Positions 49,401 through 62,300 of a DNA stretch of 64,000 nucleotides are shown here, piece by piece (positions within the stretch are counted from its first letter, which is position 1; the number at the start of each line of letters is the position of its first letter). The notes beneath the pieces are model-generated. The model saw nothing but the letters and a program-made list of their open reading frames with translations, did no database searches and was not told the origin of the DNA. Made by a program: the position numbers and the translations under genes. Source of the DNA: Cheilinus undulatus (taxonomy: Eukaryota > Chordata > Actinopteri > Labriformes > Labridae); the NCBI RefSeq assembly GCF_018320785.1, contig NC_054869.1, forward strand, positions 41,815,789 through 41,879,788, read 5' to 3'.

Positions 49401-52400
49401 AGGAGCTTTCATATTCCATCTGTCCTTCAGCATAGAGATTAGATGAGCTCTCCATTGTGTTGTGCTTATGATGTGTGTTTACTGAATCAGACATGCACAT
49501 GATGTTATGAGTTCCAAGAAAAATCACACACCGAGAGAGGTGGAGAGTGATATAATGGTCTATCAAGGCAGATTGCACCCGATATGATGATTTTCTAGGA
49601 ATGAGGTAAACGCTATAGCAACATGCACACTTCTGGCCGGCACACACATTTACACACACTCACCAGCTGTGATGTAACAAAGACGTTTGTACGTCTCAGA
49701 AACCTGGTTGTGCAGTGTTGAAGCAGGAGGCCGCGTCTTTTGAATCAGGAGATCCAGAAACAGTTTAATCAATGATGAGCTGTGGAGGCGGACAGACAGC
49801 GCGGGTCAATACACGGCTCAATCATACCGCTGTGAAAACAGGTTCACACAGAGTTGACCAGTTCAGCAAAGAGCTTTATCTGATGAATGCTGACATTTTA
49901 ATAGCACTTTGTGTATTGAGTTATGCAATCAAAGAGAGATACAAGTGTAACTAAATTCATGTGACCTGATTTCCTCCCTGTTAAGATCAGGATGTAGGTG
50001 TTTTTTTAAAAGCTTGTAATAAACATACCAGATGTTACATTTCCTCTAAAAGATAGGCAACCCTTTAGTACAACACTTAGCATAGCATAGCTAAGCCTGG
50101 TTTATTATGTGTTAAAACGACACTATTTGACCGAAGTCGCTTTCACTATTGTGTGCGCTACATACTTCAGCACCGGTTGTAATGATTTGTAGGCCCCTGG
50201 CAAAGAGCAATATGGGCCCCACACCCATTTAGCTAAAAGCAGTCATAGCCAGTAAACAAGTTATTTTGAACGATCTCTTTTGGGGTAACAAAACCAACAA
50301 AAATTGTAACAAAAACTGCAGGACATACCCAAATGTGAGTGAGCAGTACTCGCTAAATTGCTCTTGTAGAATAACAACATAACTCAAATTCTCCACATCT
50401 AAAGTCATAACACGCAACCAGACAAGGCGCAACTTGTAACATAGAAACATAGATTCCCACTATCTGGAGTAACATCAGTTCTTCTGAAGTACATTGAGAT
50501 TGTTCATGTGGATTAACTATCACATGGATTTGATATTGCTATTTAGATCTGCCCTGCTGTACTTTAACTGATACAAAGACCGACCCTTTTTGAGCAATGA
50601 GATGTGGGGTACACCCTGGACAGGTCAGAAGTCAATTGTAGGGCTGACATATAGAGACAAACAACCAGGCACACTCACATTCCCAACTATGGCCAATTTA
50701 GAGTCACCAGTTAATCTAACAAGCATGTCTTTGGTGGTCTGAGGAAGCCGGAGAACCCGGATAGAACCTGCACATGCACGGGGAGAACATGCAAGCTCCA
50801 CATAGAAAGGCCCTGACCGGGAAGCAAACCAGGGACCTTCTTGCTGTGAGGCAACAGCGCTAACCCCTGCGCCACTGTGCAGCCCCCAATTCAATTAATT
50901 CAATTCAATTCAGTATTACATTTGGTATATATATCAACAGGCTGCGTTTATCTGTCCAAATTATTATATAAAATTATGATGTATATTGTACATTTGAGGT
51001 TATTGTTGGAGTTGGAGCTGATAAATATTGACTGGCAGTTGTTCATACTGCAGTTGTTGCAAAGAAGAAAAGTGCAGAGACATCTAAAGAGATGGCGAGT
51101 ACAGCTGCAGGATCAGCTGAGGCAGAGGAAGGGGGAATTTTTACGCTTGTTTGACCTTTGAGAAAGACATGGACTTGTGGGGCTTTTTTTTTAACTGTGG
51201 CTTTTGGCCATGCTGAGCCAAACCAAGCCATGCTAACTTGTTTTTCCATCACCAATTCAGCCATGCCAGGTTGCGCCTAGCCATGCCCAGAACGGTCTTG
51301 CTCTGGAGCAGCGCAAAAGCCCCGCCTCCAAGCGTGCCGCGCTTACGTCAAAGCTGTTCACAGCGTGCGATATGCCAAGAGGGATTTTCCCTTTCTGCTT
51401 CTAAACTGTCCCGCCCTCTGATGATAAATGTTCATTCTAGGGGGTATTTTTTTATACGTGCCTCTGCTGGGACTGCAATGGTCTAATCTCGCATTTACTG
51501 TGTGACCGAAACAGTTACGACACATGACCAAAACTCAACATTTATGTGCTCAAACTATGGTCCAATAGTCATTCTCCAATCGTCCTGTATGACCTGACTG
51601 AGATAGATAGATAGTCGTTTATTGTCATTGCATTTTAAAAACAAAACAAAATTACGTTCGGCAGTCTCCTCTGTAGCAGCAAACACAGTTGTCCAAGCAG
51701 TGGTTAGAAATCCGCAACCTCACGTCATCCATCCTGCTGGTGAGGGAGCGGGCACCCACTAGAAAGAAGCTTGGTACGACAGGTTTGTATGGGGCCACTC
51801 TTAGCCTGGCTTGTTTGCCCCTCTTCTGCCGTCTCGCACAATGCTGTCTCTGCCTCCTCCCAACCCGGCCTTACGTGTTGTGCTGCTCCGCGTCCTCCTC
51901 CTTTCAGTCTCCAAGCGCCCAGATACTCTTCGTCGGGAAAGATGTAAACTCTGTGGGCACGCTTCCTTAGTAGACGCTGCTGCGTTCCTACGCTCCGCCC
52001 CATGCTACCTCAATAAGTAGCATTCAGTAGTCTCCTGTTGATCAGGCAGTGTTCCATGGCAGTTACTGGCAGCTGTTATTAGCTTTTACACCTACATCTT
52101 CATTTCAAATAAGTTCCAGTGTTTTTCTAAATAAAATACTGGAGATGTGTGAAACATTTAGCCCACGATTGAGACAAGCTTTCCTAAGCAAAGAGTCTTA
52201 TTTATTCATTCACTGGCACTTGTAAAGCAAACAGTTCTTATTGCCCAATCCAAAAATATGATTGTGTTCATTTCCTGCTATCCTAAATACCTGTAAATTA
52301 ATAATCAGAAGACTTTTCTTTAACTTATATGTAGGAAAATTCTTTTATGAGAAGCGTGAACTATTATTTGTTTATTAATTGCAGAAAGAGAGGGCCAAGA

Positions 52401-55400
52401 GCAGTGTGCAGTGCAGTGTACACTTACCAAGGTTTTCTGACTATTCAAAGCAAGTGAAGGGCAAACATGTTCTCACTATTCCTTGTTTGTTGTTTTTAGT
52501 AACAAGAAGCTTCGTAGTCTGCCAAACTACTTCATCATGAACCTGGCGGTCAGTGACTTCCTGATGGCGTTCACACAATCTCCCATCTTCTTCATCAACT
52601 GTCTCTACAAAGAGTGGGCTTTTGGAGAGATGGGTAATCCTCTTCTTTGTCATATATGTATCCCATTTTTAAATTTTAATCACTTAATTATTTCAGTCAT
52701 TACATTTTTTGTGTGCATCTTTCCTCTAGGTTGTAAAATGTATGCGTTCTGTGGTGCCTTGTTTGGCATCGCCTCCATGATTAACCTGCTGGCCATCTCC
52801 ATCGACCGCTACCTGGTGATCACTAAGCCTCTGCGGGCCATCCACTGGAGCTCCAAGCGGAGAACCACGCTGGCCATAATCCTGGTCTGGTTGTACTCTT
52901 TGGCTTGGAGTCTGGCGCCTTTAGTCGGCTGGAGTAAGTTTCTTTTACCAGGGGCCTTTTCTTTGAACCAAGTTCAACATCCTCAGGGGAACTTTTAATT
53001 ATCTTTCTTCACAAACCCTGGCAAGGGAAACAGAAATAGATCATCAGTGTCATCGGTCAACCCTGGGTCCGTGATCCTATTGGTCCTATGGCATCTCTAG
53101 AAGGCCAGAAAGTGAATTCCTGCATCCCAGAACCACCCCCCTCCACAGAAGCTCTCAGTATACCAACATGAAGATGTCCTTAATTTAACCTAGCCAACCA
53201 CTTGGCCATCACAGCCCAAACAGCATTGAAAACTTCAACTGACACATGAAAAAGACCTGCAAAGACAAGACAAGAGAGAATATATAGATAGAGACAAGTC
53301 TGAAGAGAGAGATTAGTAAGGGTGAGATGGCCTGACTGGGCTGTTACTCTACCTCCCCTTACTCCCACATTTTCATGAGGAAAGAGAGAAAACAGAGGGG
53401 GTGAGTGGTTTTCATCTGACTCTATTTGGGCCCCCAATTGGCATTATTCCTCCTTGTCCAAATGCTATGACTGGTTTGAACCCCTTTATCTGACATCTCC
53501 TTAACTGTCTTTTAAAAACTCTGTCCCTGCATCCCAAGTTCTCTGACATCCCACTTCTTCTGTACAAACCCAACTTTCCATCATGTTGCATATTACTGGC
53601 ATTGGGCCTAAACCTTGTACCTTCATTTTTGATTGGCTTTGGGCCTAAAAAAGGGCCTTAACCTTGTATCTTCATTTTTTATGCCTTTAATGTGCTAATG
53701 GTAAAACTTTACATCTGTCAGTGTGCTTTAAACTATTTTAAAGCAATTACAAGTATCAAAAAATGCTGATCATGACCATTCAGGGTTTAATTAAATGAAA
53801 AATACAGTTTTTTTCATTCCCTGAAAGCGACAGCGATATCTAGACTCCTGTCTTTGATACGCTTCCTCCACAGAGTACTTCCAGGGAACAGTCAGATCTA
53901 TAAAATATTTTTTTTAGCTCAATTGCAAACCATAACGCTTTGTAAGGCCTCAGGTTAGTTCGGCTTATAACTTTTACATCATTAGTTCATGACAAGGATT
54001 CAGTCATCACAACATCTCTTTCTTATTCCATTGCGATGCTTTTAAATTTGAGTTAGCAACCAAACATAAAAGAGTGGTTAGCATAAATTAGTCAGTAACA
54101 AATCAGATATCACATGGATAAACAACAAAATGATATCTCACCCTAAACATGAAGGAGGTTAGGTATTCACACACAAAGTCAATTCATCCTTTTTAACTTA
54201 CCCAATGAAGAGAAAATCAGTAGGATGCTTGGCAGTCAATCCCTGCACAGAACATGTTTGAAACAGGTTACCCTTGTGGACTGAGTGACCGAGCAATGAT
54301 GCCCCTTCCTGATTGAGCCTGTTCTAAGACACAGCTCTTTTAAGTTAGCCACTGTTGCTAGCTCCTGTTTGAGTGCCAGTTTCCTTTCCTCCATCTTTTG
54401 CCGTAATTTCATCCATATTCAAAAGCCAAACTATTTAAAAGTGAAGAGTCCTTTTGAAGGCAAACAACCAGCTCCAATGAGCTGAGCCAAATGATCCACA
54501 TCTATACAGAGAGGGATTTCCTATCACAACGAGCAGGCCTAAATATTTCACAACTTCAGGATACAAAAGTAGCTTAAGAATAAAGACTATTTTTGGCATA
54601 GTCATAATCAGATTCAAATATGTTTTTTTGGTAGCTTTTCTCTATAGAAATCATTTTTTGCACCCCATGGATGGAGACTTCGCTGCTTCATCTGCAAAGA
54701 ACCTATATACTCACATCTACACGAAAGAGTTGTGATAAAATCAAATTGGCACTGGATGGACTGTTTAGACCTGTCTCATATTTGTTCTGTACAAGAAGAC
54801 AAAAACAAGGAAACTACCAAATTTTGCCTCTTGGCTGAAGCAAAATCTAAAGTGTTTCATAATGTGACTGATTGATTTCATTGATTCACTTGTGATCTCC
54901 CTGTACACTTCCACAGACAGACCATCAAAGCTGGGTGTCAAACAGCATACACAACCATTGATGTTTCCAGGATATCTTACTTCTTTTTGATGCTCCTTTC
55001 CCTTTCAGGCTCCTACATCCCAGAAGGCCTGATGACATCATGTACATGGGATTATGTCACATACACCTTGGCCAATAGGAGCTACACCATGATGCTGTGC
55101 TGCTTTGTTTTCTTCATCCCACTAGGAGTCATCTTTTACTGCTATCTCTTCATGTTTCTGGCAATACGAAAGACAAGCAGGTACCTTTTCCAATTACACT
55201 TAGTAACTCTGCATAAAAAAGGGGCTTGATGGTGGCTGAAAAAGTTGCAACCAGCCTCAAACCAGGCCACATAACCCTGATTGTTGAGCAGTCTTGGGTA
55301 GCATTACTTTTAAATATGAAATAAATGTGGTACTGATGCAACTGTTGTGCAGCCAGTGAGATAAATAACGAAACTGCCTCAAATCTACTGGTATTTTCAT

Positions 55401-56293
55401 TTTCCAGGCTTAAGTTGATACTGAGAATAGTCTAATGAAAAAGGAAAAACTGTCATCACAGTGTCAGACACTGCTGCTTTGTCAGCCATCATTATGTCAT
55501 GGATTTCTTCCTGTGACCCCCCCCTCTCATCCACAAAGAAGATCTCCAACTGTGCTTAATATGTGAATACGTAGCTTTCAGGGGCAGGTCTGATTTTTTT
55601 TAGAACTTTTCAGAACTGAATATATAAAAATGACTCATGGATTTCCTTATTCAAGAATCAAATATTCAGATTGTTTAGGGGGGGCTCCTCCTCTGCCCTT
55701 CATTACTTAACAACTTCATTACATCTTACAGGGAAGTTGAGCGTCTTGGGACTCAGGTGAGGAAATCCACTCTGATCCAGCAGAAGTCCATCAAGAGCGA
55801 GTGGAAGTTGGCAAAGATTGCCTTTGTCGTCATTGTGGTTTATGTTCTCTCCTGGTCACCGTACGCATGCGTCACGTTGATTTCCTGGTCTGGGTAAGAC
55901 TGATTTCATCAAACACTTTTTTTCTAATCCCTTTAGTTTAGAGATTACACCAATGAGCCATGGCTCTATGACCACTTGTGCAATCCAGCACAACAAATTT
56001 TACCAAGATGATCATTATGTTGTTGTTGCTGAAGTTGTGGCGGGTGCTGATGGTGTACTGTAGTGCATTATATTTCAATGTGCACCTTACTTTTTGCAAC
56101 CCCCCACCACCCCGTATGTTAATGGAGTGGGAAAAACATAAGAACAAAGACCTGAGGACTCCTGCCTGAGCTCTAAATCACTACACAAACACTGACGCCA
56201 ACAACGCCTTTAAAAAATATTCACTCCCTAGGAAGTTTTGCCCTTTTATTTATTCTATAAATCAGTCATGGTCAATATAATTTGGCTGTTTTG

Positions 56294-56326
<33 letters not shown>

Positions 56327-59300
56327 CTTTAATGTCAAGGTGAAAACAGATTTCTACAAAATAATATCAATTAATTGGAATATGCCATGCGACTACATAA
56401 ATATTTACCCTCTTCAAGTCAGTTTGTAGTAGATGCCCCTTTGGCTGCAATCACAGCACTGAGTCTGTGTGGATAGGTCTCATGATTTTACTCCATTCTT
56501 CTTTGCAAAACTGCTCAAGCTCTGTCAGGTTGCACAGGTTTCAAGGTTTTCAAGACCAGCCACAAATTGTATATTAAATGAATGTCTTGGCTTTCCACTG
56601 CAGAACATTCACTTTGTTGTCTTCAAACCGTTTCTGTGTGGCTGTCACTGTGTGCTTCAGGTCATTGTCTTCCTGGAATTTTTTTTTCTCCCAGTCCATA
56701 GTTCTCTTGCAGACTGATTAAGACTGTCCTCCAGGATTTTCCTATATTTTGCTGCATTCATTTTACCCTCTACCTCTACAAGCCTTCCAGTGCCAGCTGC
56801 CAAGAAGCATCCCCAAAGCATGATGCTGCCACCATCTTGCTTTACAGTTGGAATGTTGTGTTTGTGGTGATGTGCAGCGTTTGGTGTCCACCAATCATAG
56901 CGTCTTGTCCGACGGACTAAAAGCACCATCTTGGTCTCATCAGACCAAAACACTTTCTTCCACTTGACCATGGAGTCTCCCACATGCATTTTGGTGAACT
57001 CTAGTCCAGAGTGAATCTGAGTTTTCTTCAACAGTGGCTTTCTCTTTGCCTCTCTCCCATAAAGCTTTGAACGGTGAAGAGCCTGGGCAACAGTTGTCGT
57101 ACACAGAGTCTCCCAGCTCTTCTGCTGAAGCTTGTAACGCCTTCAGAGTAGTCATAGGTGGTCTCCTTCTTGCACAGTCACTCAGTTTGTGAGGATGGCC
57201 TGATCAAGGTAGATTAACACATGCCATATTCCCTACATTTCTTGATGATGGATTTAACTGAACTCTTGGGGATGTTCAGGGCCTTGACATTTTTGGTATA
57301 CATCCTCTGACTTATTATTTTTAATAACTTTTTCTGTGAGTTGCTTGGAATGTTCTTTTGTCTTCATGGTGTAATGATAGCCAGGAATACTGATTAACCA
57401 GTGACTGGACCTTCAAGACACAGGAGTCTTTGTACTACTAGTCTTTGTATTTTGTAGAAATTTGATTTCACGTTGACATTACATATTTTTTTCTTCAAAA
57501 AAGCCAAATTATATTGACCATGACGGATTTACAAATCAGTAAACGATAAAACCCCCAAGGGGCTTCATTTAGTATTGGCACTAAACCATTTGATTTTAAT
57601 TGATTTCACAACAACATTCACCATTATGGTGAATGCAAGAAAGGAAGCAAACTTTAACTGTGTAACCAAGTAAATCCCTCATTTCTGCTCTGTTATATGT
57701 ATTATTTGCAGATTTAATGGTTTAGTTTCATAAGGGGCTGGTCCACAAAGAAAGAATTAGTAGCTCCAGGATTAGCACAGATTTAGATTTGGCCTTTTTT
57801 CACTATATCAACAAAATAATTTGCAATAACCATATGTCAGCACTTTAAGCCCTCAAGTAAATTTCCTTTTTGCCTTAGCTGAGATAAGGAATGCAAGATC
57901 AATTGATTAAAAAAAATAATGCAACTGAATGTATTGCTATAGTGGTTATTTACTTCAACTTTCCTGCAACAAAAAGCATTCCAGAACTAATGTCTTTGTC
58001 TTGTCTTTCACACTTTATTTGTCCTTTAATTACTTACAACTTCACCTCAGGAATCTAATGATTATTACCACATCAGGGTGCATCAATTTGCACTCCATGA
58101 CATTGCTCTAACAGATGATACCATTAGCTCCATGGTTGCAAGGGGCTGCTGTTCTGCGCTGATGGCGTGCTGACAAATTGGATAGATATCTCAAAAATGG
58201 CATTGACTGTCCCATTATATAATATTTGTCTCAGCCAGAGGCCAAGTACCCCTGGCTGAGTGACATACAACAGACGGTAAAGTTGTTCATATCTCCTCTG
58301 CTTATCTGACCTATCACAACATTCACTCAACCACATTTTTCTCCCGGGGTATACAGTGGAGAGGGATGTGGTTATGTAACTTTGAAATCACATCTTTTAG
58401 CCTGCTCATTCAAAGGGCAAAGGTAACTTTACAAACTCGCACACACCCAGGAGTCACACGATCAGCTGGACTTAACAACCCATCTGTTGCAGCTGGCACA
58501 TTTGGAGTAATCCCTGACCCCATCCACCCCTTCACTTCAGATGAAATAAAAAGACAAGACAGAATGCTGAGTTTTGTTGGACACGTTTCGTCATGCTGAA
58601 AATAAAGACTACAGGATGAATTTCTGTTGTTCTGTCTCTTGCAGGCACGCCAACATCCTGTCGCCATACTCCAAGGCTGTTCCTGCAATTATAGCAAAAG
58701 CCTCCACCATCTACAACCCGTTCATCTACGCCATCATACACAACAAATACAGGTAAATCATTAACCAGTGCTGCTGTAATTTTTTTACCCACACATTCTC
58801 ATGCCATATCTTGTTGTATTTCATCATATTGTTTTGTAAAGTTGGTATTGCATTGCATCAAATGGCCTTCAGGGCTATCCCCAAGCACCAGCTGTCAGCG
58901 AGACAGCAGACTAGTCATTTAATCACAGCTGGCTGATTTTTTTCTGTTGCTGACCTAATAAAGACTGACAAATAAGCTGTTCCTGTTCATTTTAGAGGCA
59001 CTCACTCACTTCACCTGACCTCATTACATTTATGGATAAGATGGGTACTTATGTCACCCGATTCCACAAGCTGGCTACTTTTGTCCCATTGGCTGTCTAC
59101 TCCATATGTCTGTGGATAGCCCTGGTATCATATCATATCGAAACATTTCCAAATATAAAAGTGATGGCATTATAGTGTTAGAGCAAAACATAATACATCT
59201 CCCTCATGCCATCATCTTTCTTTTCCTTTTTTATTGACATATTGGGTGTAATAAGATGATGATAAGTTTCTGTACAATTAGATATGATACAGTGCAATAC

Positions 59301-62300
59301 AAACAATGTAATATATGAAACAGCAATATGAAACAACATGGACAGTGTGTGATAATGCAATACCATACAATAAGACATGATACAATACAGTCTGTACAAT
59401 ATGATTCTATGATATGACACAATGCATGGCAAAATGATAAGATACAATAAAATATTATACAACATATTCTCATTATATATGGTACAAGAACATGGTGATA
59501 CAATATGAAACAGTCCCATACGATAAATGCATAACAATTCAGTATCACAACATGTGATGAGGAGCAATACAATAAGGTATGATACAAAACCATATGATAT
59601 AATATGCCATGCTTAGAAACCATACAATACATTATAATGATATACTCAAATAAATGATATAATATGATGCTATACGGTTTGATAGAGGCACAATCCATTA
59701 GATACAGCATGATTTGATACAATACGATACAATTAGATATGTTAGGACAGGACAGGACACAACACGATAAGATGCAATATGATACGATAAAATCTGGTTC
59801 CTTATGGTACAACACGGTACAATATAATACATTGGATACAACATGATACAATGAAATAGGACAGAACAGTGTAACATGATACAATATGACATGATACAAA
59901 ACATCATGTAGTTGAATTTTCCACTGGATTTATAAAGTACCTAACTATGATATCACGCAATACGATAAAATACCATACAACACAATATGATACATTACAA
60001 TAATAAACAAAAAATGATAATATGACATGATGTGATACAAAATGATGCAAACAACATTATAAAATATGGTACCTTACAATGCAATACTGTACAGCACAAA
60101 ACAAAACAATAAGACATGATACCTTACACCTGGTATACACTGTGTGATTTCAAGCAGACCATACGAAAGTCATGGTGAATGTCATCTCATACTGTGCGAC
60201 TGACTGCGTGAGTTGTGTGCTACGATCCGACAGTTGTGCACGACCTGAGTGCTCACCCTGTGTGAGTGGAGTCAGGTTGGACTGTGACAGAAACCCCGCA
60301 GTTTTCTTTTTAAAATGTCTCACACACTGAAGGTGAAGTGTTTCCAGTCATATCCTCTTTCTCTCCCCCCTCTATCTCTCTCGCTTTCTCTCTCTCTCTC
60401 ACTCTCCCACTACCTCTCTGTATCCCACACACACAAACATTGTCACCATCCGTGTCAGCTGCAGGTCTGCGGGAAGGAATATTTCCTGCTAGTTTATTCC
60501 CTTTATCATAGCAGGGGTGCATCAGAAAGTCATTCTAGCTGTTTTCATGGTAATAGGATAATAGGATGTTGTCTGACAGTTTACAAAGGGAAACAGCCCC
60601 CCAAAGTTGTTTATTCTGCTTGCATTTTTGCTCTCACTGTGAAGTGTCTGGAGTCTTACAACCAAAATATCAAACATGCCAGAAATCCTTCCGACCAGTC
60701 GGGAGCAGGTCGTCAGGTCGTAGTCGGACCGTGGTTGGCCGCCGTACCCCCTGTACATAGCATGACAAATGAAGCTGGATCTGACTGAAAGTCGTCCAGA
60801 CTTCAAAGTAAGTTGTGCGACTCAAAACTCTGGCTGAATTGGGGGAAAATCGCACAGCACACACTTGGCTTCATATGTGACATTATAGGATAGGAAAGGA
60901 AAGGACAGAACAAGATACAATGTGATGCTGTACAATATGATACAATACAATAAAATATGATACCTTACAGTGCAACCAGGTACGATACAGCACAATACAA
61001 TACAATAAAACACAATCTATTTGGTACAATAAAATAGGGCAGGACATGATATGATGCAATACAAGACAATACTATTTGACACAATCCAATATGATTTGAT
61101 ACAATATGATGCAAAACGACGGGGCACAACACAATATGATACAATGCAACCTATGCGATACAATATAGTAAGACACATTTTATTAGACAGGATATAATAG
61201 GATAGGATAGGGTAGGATAGGGTAGGACACAAAATGATACAATATGATGCGATGAGATTTAATGATACAATGTGCTAAGAATCTATATAATATGAGATAT
61301 TACAACAATATATGAAAATTCCCATATGATACAGTACAGTAACTAAGTACAATCACTCACTAACATAATTGTTATTATCGTATCATGTGTCAGCTCCTCA
61401 AAGACAAGTTTCCCCGGGTGGACACTTGTCTTTGAGAAGCTCCACACAAATAGGCTTTCTATATTGGAGTTTTATATATATATATAAAAAAATATGCTTT
61501 TTTTCTTCCCTGTTGCTGAGTTGTTAAAAAATATAGTGATCATACAATTATCAGACAGGAAAGTCTTTTTAAACCATACATACATGTTACAGTTTGTTAT
61601 TTCATTCGACAGATAAGGCATGCATCATGAACAGGACTTCTGTCTACACTTTTAGAGCTGAAAACAGACACACAATTGAGGCACTTATTATAAGCACATG
61701 CATATTCACAGCTGATTTTTTCACAATGTAATTAAAGGGGTGTTCAAAAGTTATGCTTGCTAAACTGAGCCCATATTTTTCTGTTCTTGTGTGTTTGATT
61801 AGGATGACTCTGGCAGAGAAGTTTCCCTGCCTGTCATTCCTGTCGCCGACTCCTCGAAAGGAATGCATCTCGTCCTCCATCAGCGAGTCCTCTTTTAGAG
61901 ACTCCATCATCAGCAGACAGTCCACAGCATCAAGAACTCACTTTATATCCAGTTCATCAAACTCACCTGCAATGGTAACATTACTAACCTGCATTTGTTG
62001 AGCAACAAGATGGCTTTTATATAACTCCTAGATTATAAAGGGAAAATAATGCAAGATATATCTTTGGAAAATACATTTTTAAGTGAATTATTAATCTTTA
62101 GTACTGTTCAATTCTCTATGCATTACTTCTGTTTTGTCTTGCAGGTGTTGAGGGATGTAGAGATGGAATCTTTGGGAAGGAAGTCATGTGATTCTTTTAG
62201 AAGCATGTCATCATACAATCAGTCTATCAGAGGCAGGTCCTACAAGAAACAGTCACTAAAGACCCCCAAGACCAAAGCAGTGGAGAAGGTGAGAGAAATA

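Larger units (their letters stand above)
37494..52499 (+). other. opn4x: opn4x intron 1 (15 kb), repeat-rich
   Basis: Holds a Tc1 relic (44250-44910), two hairpin elements, an L2-like tail, A-rich ACTAAA arrays and an L2-type repeat at 50615. I recognise nothing in 37500-40530, 42600-44250 and 46400-50600 except the local repeats listed. An ORF-bearing GC-richer patch at 47780-48140 has no recognisable domain. Confidence 0.8.
58753..61802 (+). other. opn4x: opn4x intron 6 with degenerate satellite
   Basis: A 3 kb intron dominated by the ATACAATATGATACA array described separately. 61340-61800 contains only AT-rich sequence with a small palindrome (aaagacaagtttcc ... ggacacttgtcttt, about 61399-61435). 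Confidence 0.8.

Noticed and set aside
50625..50894. 89-codon minus-strand ORF
   Set aside because: Lies entirely within a high-copy L2-type repeat.
59231..59899. 222-codon minus-strand ORF (and neighbours at 59178, 60822, 61017)
   Set aside because: Produced by the GATACAATA satellite; composition is almost only Y, I, L, C, S, H and it follows the repeat words.
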